Assembly: GCA_041628225.1 (NCBI GenBank)
Contig: JBFKPQ010000063.1
Location: 1-12,687, forward strand
From: JBFKPQ01 sp041628225
GTDB lineage: Bacteria; Actinomycetota; Acidimicrobiia; Spongiisociales; JAENVV01
DNA: 12,687 nt
Direction: 5' to 3'
Of this stretch, positions 5,320 to 11,936 are shown in pieces (the first letter of the stretch is position 1; every line of letters begins with the position of its first letter). Both the position numbers and the translations under genes were made by a program. Under the pieces are notes generated by a model. That model was not told the origin of the DNA. It made no database searches and was given only the letters and a program-made list of their open reading frames with translations.

Positions 5320-6739
5320 GCTTCGCCGAGCCGGCGACGTCCTCTGGGAGGTCCCCCGCCGTGGGGAGATGCGGGTTCCCGGACGCATCTACGCATCACA
5401 GGATCTGATCGTTCAGGCAACCCACGACCGAGCGGTCGATCAGGTCGGGAACGTGGCCGAGCTCCCCGGCGTGGTCACGGCTTCGTTTGCCATGCCCGAC
5501 ATCCATTGGGGGTACGGCTTTCCGATCGGCGGCGTCGCCGCGACCGATGTGGCCGCCGGAGGAGTGGTCTCACCTGGCGGCGTCGGGTTCGACATCTGCT
5601 GCGGCGTCCGGCTCCTGGCATCGGCGTTCGATCGGACCGACTTCGACCACCGGCGCGAACCGATCATGGGCGAACTGGATCGGCGGATTCCGCGCGGACT
5701 CGGCAGAGGGGCGATCGCGGACATCCGGCTCGTGGACGCCGTCCTGGAGCAGGGAGCGAGCGCGGTCATCGGGGCGGGGCACGGATGGCCGGAGGACCTC
5801 GACCGCTGTGAAGAGCGTGGCCGGTCGGCCGGAGCCGATCCCGACGCCCTCTCCGTACGGGCTCAGGAGCGGGGTCGCGGCCAGCTGGGCAGCCTCGGCG
5901 CCGGCAATCACTTCCTCGAGGTGCAGGTCGTCGATGAGCTCTTCGATGACGATTCCGCTCGGGCGTTCGGCTTGAGGGAAGGGATGGTCGTCGTCATGAT
6001 CCACTGCGGCAGCCGTGGCCTCGGCCACCAGACCTGCACTGATCAGCTCAAGCTGATGGGCCCCGCGATGAGCCGGCACGGCATCCGCGTACCCGATCGT
6101 CAGCTCGCCTGCGTCCCCGTCTCGTCTCCGGAGGGCGACCACTATCTGGCGGCGATGGCCGCCAGCGCCAACTTCGCCTGGGCCAACCGGCAAGTCCTGG
6201 CGGCCGAGGCGCGGCGTGCGTTCGCGGCCGCGTTCGGATGTTCGGAACGGGACACCGGGATGCGCCTCGTGTACGACGTGGCTCACAACCTCGCCAAGCT
6301 CGAAGACCACGAGGTGGACGGGACCATGCGCCAGCTCTGTGTGCATCGCAAAGGCGCCACCCGGGCGTTCGGTCCCGGCCATCCCGCCCTGCCCACCGAT
6401 CTCGCGAACGTAGGGCAGCCCGTGCTCGTCCCGGGCAGTATGGGAACGGCGTCGTGGGTGTTGCGCGGGGTGGCAGGCAACCCGGCATTCGCCTCCGCGG
6501 CCCACGGAGCCGGCCGGCTCATGAGCCGCACCAAAGCCAAGAAGATCGAGTCCGGTCATCGGGTTCGGTCCGAACTCGAGGATGCGGGTGTCTCGGTACG
6601 GCCCGGATCCACGAAGCTGCTGAGCGAGGAGGCGCCGTACGCCTACAAGGACGTCGACGCGGTGGTCGACGTGTGCCATCGGGCCGGACTGGCAGCCCGG
6701 GTGGCGCGCCTGGTCCCGGTCGGGGTGGTGAAGGGCTAG
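5312..6739 (+). CDS. rtcB: RNA-splicing ligase RtcB
   Basis: The protein has 475 residues, full length. RtcB joins a 2',3'-cyclic phosphate or 3'-phosphate end to a 5'-OH end, using GTP and Mn2+ through a guanylyl-histidine. Residues seen: MPDIHWGYGFPIGG (61-74); GFDICCGVR (92-100) with metal-binding Cys97; GAGNHFLEVQ (197-206) with His200; HCGSRGLGHQ (231-240) with His231; DVAHN (322-326) with His325; VHRKGATRAF (344-353); PGSMGTAS (374-381); and AAHGAGRLMSR (396-406), in which His398 is the expected guanylylated histidine. Lys474 near the C-terminus fits the conserved GTP-contacting lysine. No residue is missing and there is no intein. The overlap with archease gives the usual RtcB-archease pair, for RNA repair or tRNA splicing in the cytoplasm. 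No RtcA or RtcR gene is present. Its stop shares CTAG with the stop of the convergent crotonase gene. Confidence 0.96.
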   Translation: MSELRRAGDVLWEVPRRGEMRVPGRIYASQDLIVQATHDRAVDQVGNVAELPGVVTASFAMPDIHWGYGFPIGGVAATDVAAGGVVSPGGVGFDICCGVRLLASAFDRTDFDHRREPIMGELDRRIPRGLGRGAIADIRLVDAVLEQGASAVIGAGHGWPEDLDRCEERGRSAGADPDALSVRAQERGRGQLGSLGAGNHFLEVQVVDELFDDDSARAFGLREGMVVVMIHCGSRGLGHQTCTDQLKLMGPAMSRHGIRVPDRQLACVPVSSPEGDHYLAAMAASANFAWANRQVLAAEARRAFAAAFGCSERDTGMRLVYDVAHNLAKLEDHEVDGTMRQLCVHRKGATRAFGPGHPALPTDLANVGQPVLVPGSMGTASWVLRGVAGNPAFASAAHGAGRLMSRTKAKKIESGHRVRSELEDAGVSVRPGSTKLLSEEAPYAYKDVDAVVDVCHRAGLAARVARLVPVGVVKG

Positions 6740-7494
6740 TCGAACGAGCCGGCCCGGCCGGCGCCACCAACGAACCGCGCGGCCCCCTCGGCGGCCTCGC
6801 GTAGCGGAGCGAGTCCGCCGCGCCCTTCGGCTTCCAGTGCCTCGTCGAGGGTGTGGTCCCATTGGGTGATCGCCGAACGGCGGTCGGCTCGCAAGCAGGT
6901 CTGCGGGAACCCGGCGATCTCGTGGGCGAGCGCTTCGGCGGCGGCGCGCGCCGTCCCGGCCGGAACGATGCGATCCGCCAAACCCCACGCAAGTGCCTCG
7001 TCGGCGCCGAGTGGTCGACCGGTGAGGATCATGTCCATGGCCCGGCCGTGGCCGATGAGTCGCGGGAGTCGGACGGTCCCTCCGTCGACGAGCGGGACTC
7101 CCCAACGACGGCAGAACACCCCGAACACGGCGTCGTCGGCCATGACACGGAGGTCGCACCACAACGCCAGTTCGAGGCCGCCGGCGACGGCGTGACCCTC
7201 GATGGCGGCGATGACGGGTTTGGACAGCAGCAGGCGGGTGGGGCCCATCGGGCCGGGACCGTCGGCCGCAGGAGGGGAGAGGTCACCGGTCGCGACTTCC
7301 CGAAGGTCGTAGCCGGCACAGAACGCGGCTCCGGCGCCCGTCAGTACGGCCACCGACGCCGACGTGTCCGCCTCGAACGATTCGAACGCACTTCGCAGCC
7401 GCTCGGCGGTTGCCGCGTCGACCGCATTGCGAACCTCGGGGCGGTCGATGACGACGGTCGTGACGGGTCCATCGGTCTCGACCCGAACGGTCAT
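6736..7494 (-). CDS. Crotonase/enoyl-CoA hydratase family protein with altered second catalytic residue
   Basis: The protein has 252 residues, the normal crotonase length. Oxyanion-hole segments are AFCAGYDL (57-64) and GHAVAGGLELAL (100-111). Glu108 matches the first catalytic Glu of enoyl-CoA hydratases (Glu144 in rat). The second Glu (164 in rat) aligns with Cys128 in FGVFCRRWGVPLVDGGTVRL. Alcohol-activating water chemistry may therefore differ from normal syn-hydration; this FCRRWGVP subgroup is recurrent in actinobacteria and its reaction is, to my knowledge, not firmly assigned. The ATG at 7494 overlaps the P450 stop by 4 bp (ATGA) and has GGGAG about 7 nt upstream inside the P450 gene. 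P450 and crotonase are thus one operon, suggesting successive steps on one acyl or CoA-linked substrate. The substrate is unknown. Confidence 0.87.
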   Translation of the reverse strand: MTVRVETDGPVTTVVIDRPEVRNAVDAATAERLRSAFESFEADTSASVAVLTGAGAAFCAGYDLREVATGDLSPPAADGPGPMGPTRLLLSKPVIAAIEGHAVAGGLELALWCDLRVMADDAVFGVFCRRWGVPLVDGGTVRLPRLIGHGRAMDMILTGRPLGADEALAWGLADRIVPAGTARAAAEALAHEIAGFPQTCLRADRRSAITQWDHTLDEALEAEGRGGLAPLREAAEGAARFVGGAGRAGSFD

Positions 7495-8693
7495 GCCCAG
7501 GCTCCCACGGTGACCGGCAGTGCCTTGAGGCCCCGCAGGAACAGCTCCTGATTCCACCGCAGTTCCGAGGGGTCGACTCCCAGCTCGAACGCCGGCATGG
7601 CGCCGAGGAGCCGGGGGAGCGCCACCGTCGCTTCGAGGCGAGCCAGCGGAGCTCCGAGGCAATGGTGGATGCCCGATCCGAAGGCGATGTGCGGATTTTC
7701 CCGTCTCCCGAGGTCGAGCTGGTCGGGATCCGAGAAGACCGCTGGGTCGCGGTTGGCGGACAGCAACACAGGCACGACGATCTCACCGGCCGGGATGGTC
7801 GCTCCGCCGATGTCGACGTCCTCGAACGCCCAGCGAACCGTTGTGATCTCCACCGGGCCGTCGAAACGCAGGAGTTCCTCCACCGCCGAAGCGATCAGAT
7901 CCGAGTCCGTCCTCAGGCGATCCAGCTGTTCGGGTGCGTCGAGGAGTGCCAAGGTCCCGTTGCCGAGCAGGTTGACCGTCGTCTCGTGACCGGCGATGAG
8001 CAGCAGCAGGATCATGGACAGCGTCTCGACGTGGTCGAGGCGTTCGCCCTCGTCCTCGGCATGGACCAGTTGGGTGATGAGGTCGTCCCTCGGCTCGCGG
8101 CGGCGATCGTCGATCTGGTCGTTCATGTAGGCGATGAACTCGAACCCGGCGAGCTGTGCGGCCTCGATCGAATCACCGAACAGCAGGGTCTTCGACCAGG
8201 AGCGGAACTTCTCCTGGTCGGCCGCCGGCACGCCGAGCAGCTCGGCGATGACCGTCACGGGGAGGGGAAAGGCATACTCGGCGATGAGATCGATCTCGTC
8301 GCGCCCGCGCAAGCCCACCAGCAGCTCGTCGGCGATCTCGCCGATCCGGGGTTCCAGCGCCGCGATCGCCCGTGGGGTGAACCCCTTGCTCACCAGCCTT
8401 CGAAGGCGGGTGTGGTCGGGTGGATCGACGAACAGCATCGAGCGAGCGATCATCTCCAGTCCGCCGAGATCGGGCTGCTCGCCTGCGATGTCCGGCAGAT
8501 GCTTCTCGACTTCCTTCCCGAGTCGGCGATCGCGCAGGGCGGACACTGCGTCTTCGTGCCGGGTGAGGAACCACACGCCGCGGCCGGTGACCGGACCGAT
8601 GGACCGATACACCGGCGCCTCCCGGCGCATCTCGGCGTAGAGCGGGTGCGGGTTGCTCCGATGCTCGGGACTCCAGGGTGAGAATGGTTCCAC
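7491..8693 (-). CDS. Cytochrome P450
   Basis: The protein has 400 residues, a soluble bacterial P450 of usual length with no membrane anchor. Features seen: DPPDHTRLRRLVSKGFTPR (90-108) in the C-helix region, where His94 and Arg98 can hold the heme propionates; the I-helix oxygen-activation motif AGHETT (234-239); ExxR at E273-R276 in EELLR; the beta-strand reading PAGEIVVPVLLSANRDP (301-317); and the heme loop FGSGIHHCLGAPLAR (338-352), with Cys345 as axial thiolate. It would hydroxylate a substrate with O2, drawing electrons from a ferredoxin and reductase that are not in the window. The start is a GTG, preceded by TATCCT at a leaderless distance; residues 1-25 (SPWSPEHRSNPHPLYAEMR) match a typical P450 N-terminus. 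It is the first gene of a two-gene operon with the crotonase. The CYP family cannot be fixed without a search. Confidence 0.95.
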   Translation of the reverse strand: MEPFSPWSPEHRSNPHPLYAEMRREAPVYRSIGPVTGRGVWFLTRHEDAVSALRDRRLGKEVEKHLPDIAGEQPDLGGLEMIARSMLFVDPPDHTRLRRLVSKGFTPRAIAALEPRIGEIADELLVGLRGRDEIDLIAEYAFPLPVTVIAELLGVPAADQEKFRSWSKTLLFGDSIEAAQLAGFEFIAYMNDQIDDRRREPRDDLITQLVHAEDEGERLDHVETLSMILLLLIAGHETTVNLLGNGTLALLDAPEQLDRLRTDSDLIASAVEELLRFDGPVEITTVRWAFEDVDIGGATIPAGEIVVPVLLSANRDPAVFSDPDQLDLGRRENPHIAFGSGIHHCLGAPLARLEATVALPRLLGAMPAFELGVDPSELRWNQELFLRGLKALPVTVGAWA

Positions 8694-8706
8694 GGCGCCG
8701 AGGATA
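8694..8706 (-). promoter_or_regulatory. Predicted leaderless -10 of the P450-crotonase operon
   Basis: TATCCT (rc of 8701-8706) ends 7 nt before the GTG at 8693. No Shine-Dalgarno is present and no clear -35 is seen. Confidence 0.5.
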
Positions 8707-8752
8707 CCGCCGTCGGTGCCGATGAAGATTCGGTGAACAAGCGGCGGTGAGG

Positions 8753-8781
8753 TTGCGGTTCGCGACGTCGTACGTCACGCT
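8753..8781 (+). promoter_or_regulatory. Possible promoter of the molybdopterin oxidoreductase gene
   Basis: TTGCGG (8753-8758), a 17-bp spacer and CACGCT (8776-8781; one base off TANNNT) lead to the ATG at 8789 after 7 nt. An inverted repeat GACGT-CGT-ACGTC (8764-8776) fills most of the spacer and could be an operator. The evidence is weaker than for the other promoters because the -10 lacks its first T. Confidence 0.35.
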
Positions 8782-8788
8782 GGAAGCC

Positions 8789-10327
8789 ATGGATGTCGTC
8801 ACCGCTCCTTCGCCTGCTCCGCCTGCGCCCGCCCGCCCCCGCTGGCACGACGCGCTCGCCGGCTCGCTCGCCGTAGGACTGGCGCTCGCCGTCACCGAGT
8901 TCGTCGCCGGGGCCTTCGGGGCCTCTCGCTCCGTGATCACGTCCATCGGGGAATGGGTGATCGACGTGTCGCCCCAGCCGGTGGTGAAGTGGGCGATCGA
9001 GCAGTTCGGTACCAACGACAAGCTCGTCCTCGTCATTTCGATCGTGGTGGTGTGCCTCGCCGCCGGCGCGTTGGTCGGCCTGGCGGCGCGGCGGTCCGCG
9101 TGGTGGCCGCCGGTTGTCTTCATCGCCTTTGGCGCCACCGCAGTCGCGCTGGCACTCCGCGACCCGCTTGCCGACGAGGCGGTCTCGGTGGTGGCGGTGC
9201 TGGCTGCAGCCGGTGTCGGTCTTGCCGCCATGGCGATGCTGATGCGTATCGGAGTCTCGACGCCCACCGATCAGCAGCGCCGCTCCTTCCTCCGGGCGGC
9301 CGGCGCCACCGCAGTCTTCGGCGTGGCCGCCGCCGCGCTCGGCCGCAGCCTCGTGGAGCGCATGGCGGTGATCGCCGATCGCAGCGGGGTGACTCTGCCC
9401 TTCGCCCGGCAGGCCGATCCGCCTGTTTCTGCCGGGGCCCAGGTCTCCGGCGCGGTGCCGGTCATCACCCCCAACACGGACTTCTACAAGATCGACACCG
9501 CCCTCACCACGCCGTCCGTCGACCTCACCACGTGGACCGTGAAGATCACGGGGATGGTCGACCGCGAGGTCGAGTTCTCCTATAACGACCTCCTCGACAT
9601 GGCCATGGACGAGCGCATCATCACCCTCTCGTGTGTCTCGAACGAGGTCGGTGGTTCGCTCGTCGGGACTGCTCGCTGGCTGGGGATCCCACTCGGCGAG
9701 TTCCTCGACCTGGCCGGAGTCCACCCCGGGGCGACCCAGGTGGTCGGGCGGTCTGTCGATGGGTTCACGGTCGGATTCCCGACGGCTGCGGCCTACGACG
9801 GTCGCGATGCCCTCATCGCCGTCGGCATGAACGGCGAACCGCTGCCGCTCGACCATGGTTTCCCCGCTCGGATCGTGGTCGCCGGCTTGTACGGCTACGT
9901 GTCGGCGACCAAGTGGCTCTCCGAGATCGAGCTGACCACGTGGGAGGCCTTCGACGCCTATTGGATCCCGCGCGGCTGGGCCAAGGAAGGCCCCATCAAG
10001 ACCCAGTCCCGGATCGATGCGCCACGCTCGGGTCAGACGCTTCCGCCGGGCCCGGTGACGATCGCCGGGGTGGCGTGGGCGCCCACGCGCGGCATCGACA
10101 AGGTCGAGGTGCGCGTCGATGGGGAGTGGCGCGAAGCGGACCTCGGCGAATCGATCGGAGACGACGCCTGGCGCCAATGGACGCTCGAGTGGGACGCACC
10201 GACCGGGCTCCACCAGATCTCGGTCCGAGCCACCGACGGGTCGGGACAGACCCAGAGCGGGCAGCCGGCACCGCCCCGTCCCGACGGCGCCGAAGGCCAC
10301 CACACGATCCAGCTGGCGATCAGCTGA
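8789..10327 (+). CDS. Membrane-anchored molybdopterin-dependent oxidoreductase, sulfite oxidase-like
   Basis: The protein has 512 residues from the ATG at 8789. The N-terminal part has four hydrophobic segments (about 22-44, 79-99, 107-123 and 131-152). QQRRSFLRAAGATAVFG (162-178) follows, a twin-arginine-like sequence leading into a fifth segment. The rest is a sulfite-oxidase-type molybdopterin domain (about 225-390), with Cys282 in TLSCVSNEVGG as the expected molybdenum thiolate ligand, followed by a Mo-co dimerisation-like immunoglobulin domain (about 400-512). The catalytic domain should face outside the cytoplasmic membrane. No b5-type heme domain is present, so electrons must pass to another carrier or to the membrane part. 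The substrate (sulfite or other) is unknown. A GTG at 8747 would add 14 residues; the ATG is preferred because of the TTGCGG/CACGCT pair at proper spacing and because the GTG has no signal. The gene is divergent from the P450. Confidence 0.87.
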   Translation: MDVVTAPSPAPPAPARPRWHDALAGSLAVGLALAVTEFVAGAFGASRSVITSIGEWVIDVSPQPVVKWAIEQFGTNDKLVLVISIVVVCLAAGALVGLAARRSAWWPPVVFIAFGATAVALALRDPLADEAVSVVAVLAAAGVGLAAMAMLMRIGVSTPTDQQRRSFLRAAGATAVFGVAAAALGRSLVERMAVIADRSGVTLPFARQADPPVSAGAQVSGAVPVITPNTDFYKIDTALTTPSVDLTTWTVKITGMVDREVEFSYNDLLDMAMDERIITLSCVSNEVGGSLVGTARWLGIPLGEFLDLAGVHPGATQVVGRSVDGFTVGFPTAAAYDGRDALIAVGMNGEPLPLDHGFPARIVVAGLYGYVSATKWLSEIELTTWEAFDAYWIPRGWAKEGPIKTQSRIDAPRSGQTLPPGPVTIAGVAWAPTRGIDKVEVRVDGEWREADLGESIGDDAWRQWTLEWDAPTGLHQISVRATDGSGQTQSGQPAPPRPDGAEGHHTIQLAIS

Positions 10328-10360
10328 ACACCCGTGGTCCCGACGGCGTACGCTGACGGG
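10325..10360 (+). promoter_or_regulatory. Predicted leaderless promoter of the GMC oxidoreductase gene
   Basis: TGAACA (10325-10330; four matches to TTGACA), an 18-bp spacer and TACGCT (10349-10354) are followed by 6 nt and the ATG at 10361. The -35 overlaps the stop of the upstream gene, so the GMC gene has its own promoter despite a gap of only 33 bp. Confidence 0.55.
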
Positions 10361-11932
10361 ATGCAGGCCTACGACTACGTCATCGTCGGAGCAGGATCGG
10401 CCGGGTGTGTGCTGGCGAACCGGTTGAGCGCCCACCCCGATGTCACCGTGTTGCTCATCGAGGCCGGCGGATCGGACAAGCACCTCAACGTCGATGCTCC
10501 CGCCGCCTTCTCGAAGCTCTTCAAGACGGAGCGGGATTGGCACTATCACACACAACCCGAACCGTGTGCCGGCAACCGGCAGTTGTTCATGCCACGCGGC
10601 AAGATGCTCGGCGGGTCGTCGTCGATGAACGCCATGATCTACATCCGTGGTCATCGCGGCGACTACGACGGGTGGGCCGAATCCGGATGCGCGGGCTGGG
10701 GCTACGACGATGTTCTGCCGTACTTCTTGAAGTCCGAACACAACGAACGCGGGGCGGACGAGTTCCACGCCACGGACGGACCACTGAACGTCGCCGATCT
10801 CCGCAGTCCCAACGAGCTGTCGCTGGCCTTCGTCGAGGCGGCGGCCTCGCTCGGCCATCCGCGCAACCGTGACTTCAACGGGCCCACCCAAGAGGGTTTC
10901 GGGCTGTATCAGGTGACGCAGAAGAAAGGAAGCCGGTGGAGCACCGCCAAGGCGTATCTCCGACCGGCGATGGCCAGACCCAACCTCACCGTCGTCACCA
11001 ACGCGTTCGCCCACAAGGTGGTGTTCGAAGCCGACCGGGCGGTCGGCGTGGGTTACGAGGTCGACGGTTCCATCGAAACGGCGCGTGCCGTGCGCGAGGT
11101 GATCCTGTCGGGTGGGGCGTTGGGCAGCCCTCACCTACTCATGCTCTCAGGCATCGGACCCGCCGACCATCTCCGTGAACACGGTATCGATGTCGTCGTC
11201 GACAACGCCAACGTCGGCGAGCATCTGCAAGATCATCCGGCCGTGATGAACATCTTCGAAGTGTCGGCACCCCTCAGCCTTCACCACGCCGAGAAGCCGG
11301 CGCGTCTCGCCGAGTATCTCTTGAAGCGCACCGGGATGCTCTCTTCGAACATCGGAGAAGCCGGCGGCTTCATCCACAGTCGAGACGGGCTCGACGCTCC
11401 CGACATCCAGTTCCATTTCGGACCGGCGTACTTCAACCGGCACGGGTTCGAGGTGCACCACACCGACGCCATGACCCTCGGCCCGACGCTGGTGGCGCCC
11501 AAGAGCCGGGGGCGCATCCGGCTGCGTTCGGCCGACCCGCACATCCATCCCGACATCGTCACGATGGCACTCGATCATCCGGACGACATGGCTGCGATGC
11601 TGGCGGGCTTCAAGATCGGGCGCGAGATCGCCGGAGCCGGTCCGTTCGACCGCCTCCGCGCCCACGAACTCCACCCAGGCTCAGACGTTGCGACCGACGC
11701 CGAACTGACCGACTACATCCGCAACCACGTCGAGTTGTTGTACCACCCGTCGTGCAGCGCCCGCATGGGCGCCGATCCTGTGGACTCCGTCGTCGATCCA
11801 GAACTGCGCGTCCACGGCACCGAGGGACTCCGTGTGGTCGACACATCGGTCATGCCGACGGTGGTCCGCGGCAACACGAACGCGCCGACCATCATGATCG
11901 CCGAGAAGGCCGCCGACCTGATCCGGACCTGA
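10361..11932 (+). CDS. GMC-family FAD-dependent alcohol/choline dehydrogenase-like oxidoreductase
   Basis: The protein has 523 residues. Features seen: the N-terminal FAD dinucleotide-binding motif VIVGAGSAGCVLANRL (7-22) with Glu34 in LLIEAG for the ribose; the GMC signature 1 region GKMLGGSSSMNAMIYIRG (80-97); signature 2, SGGALGSPHLLMLSGIGP (250-267); and the C-terminal active site His462 in YHPSCSARMG (461-470), with the paired Asn in RGNTNAPTIMIAEKAADL (503-520). Family members oxidise primary alcohols or choline to aldehydes. Closest in outline are the BetA/alcohol dehydrogenase type; the true substrate is not evident. The ATG at 10361 is preferred over a GTG at 10334 because the FAD strand starts within six residues and a promoter points at it. 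Its stop lies 4 nt from the stop of a convergent aldehyde dehydrogenase gene, the natural next enzyme. No signal peptide is present, so it is cytoplasmic. Confidence 0.92.
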   Translation: MQAYDYVIVGAGSAGCVLANRLSAHPDVTVLLIEAGGSDKHLNVDAPAAFSKLFKTERDWHYHTQPEPCAGNRQLFMPRGKMLGGSSSMNAMIYIRGHRGDYDGWAESGCAGWGYDDVLPYFLKSEHNERGADEFHATDGPLNVADLRSPNELSLAFVEAAASLGHPRNRDFNGPTQEGFGLYQVTQKKGSRWSTAKAYLRPAMARPNLTVVTNAFAHKVVFEADRAVGVGYEVDGSIETARAVREVILSGGALGSPHLLMLSGIGPADHLREHGIDVVVDNANVGEHLQDHPAVMNIFEVSAPLSLHHAEKPARLAEYLLKRTGMLSSNIGEAGGFIHSRDGLDAPDIQFHFGPAYFNRHGFEVHHTDAMTLGPTLVAPKSRGRIRLRSADPHIHPDIVTMALDHPDDMAAMLAGFKIGREIAGAGPFDRLRAHELHPGSDVATDAELTDYIRNHVELLYHPSCSARMGADPVDSVVDPELRVHGTEGLRVVDTSVMPTVVRGNTNAPTIMIAEKAADLIRT

Positions 11933-11936
11933 ATCG

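Noticed and set aside
5570..7162. Long open frame on the minus strand opposite rtcB
   Set aside because: Opposes the certain RtcB frame, has no domain-like pattern and is of low complexity; a shadow.
8450..11134. A very long open frame on the minus strand opposite the molybdopterin and GMC genes
   Set aside because: Its translation is rich in R, G, H and D with no recognisable domain, and it overlaps three genes with clear family motifs on both strands. It is a codon-bias shadow in G+C-rich DNA.
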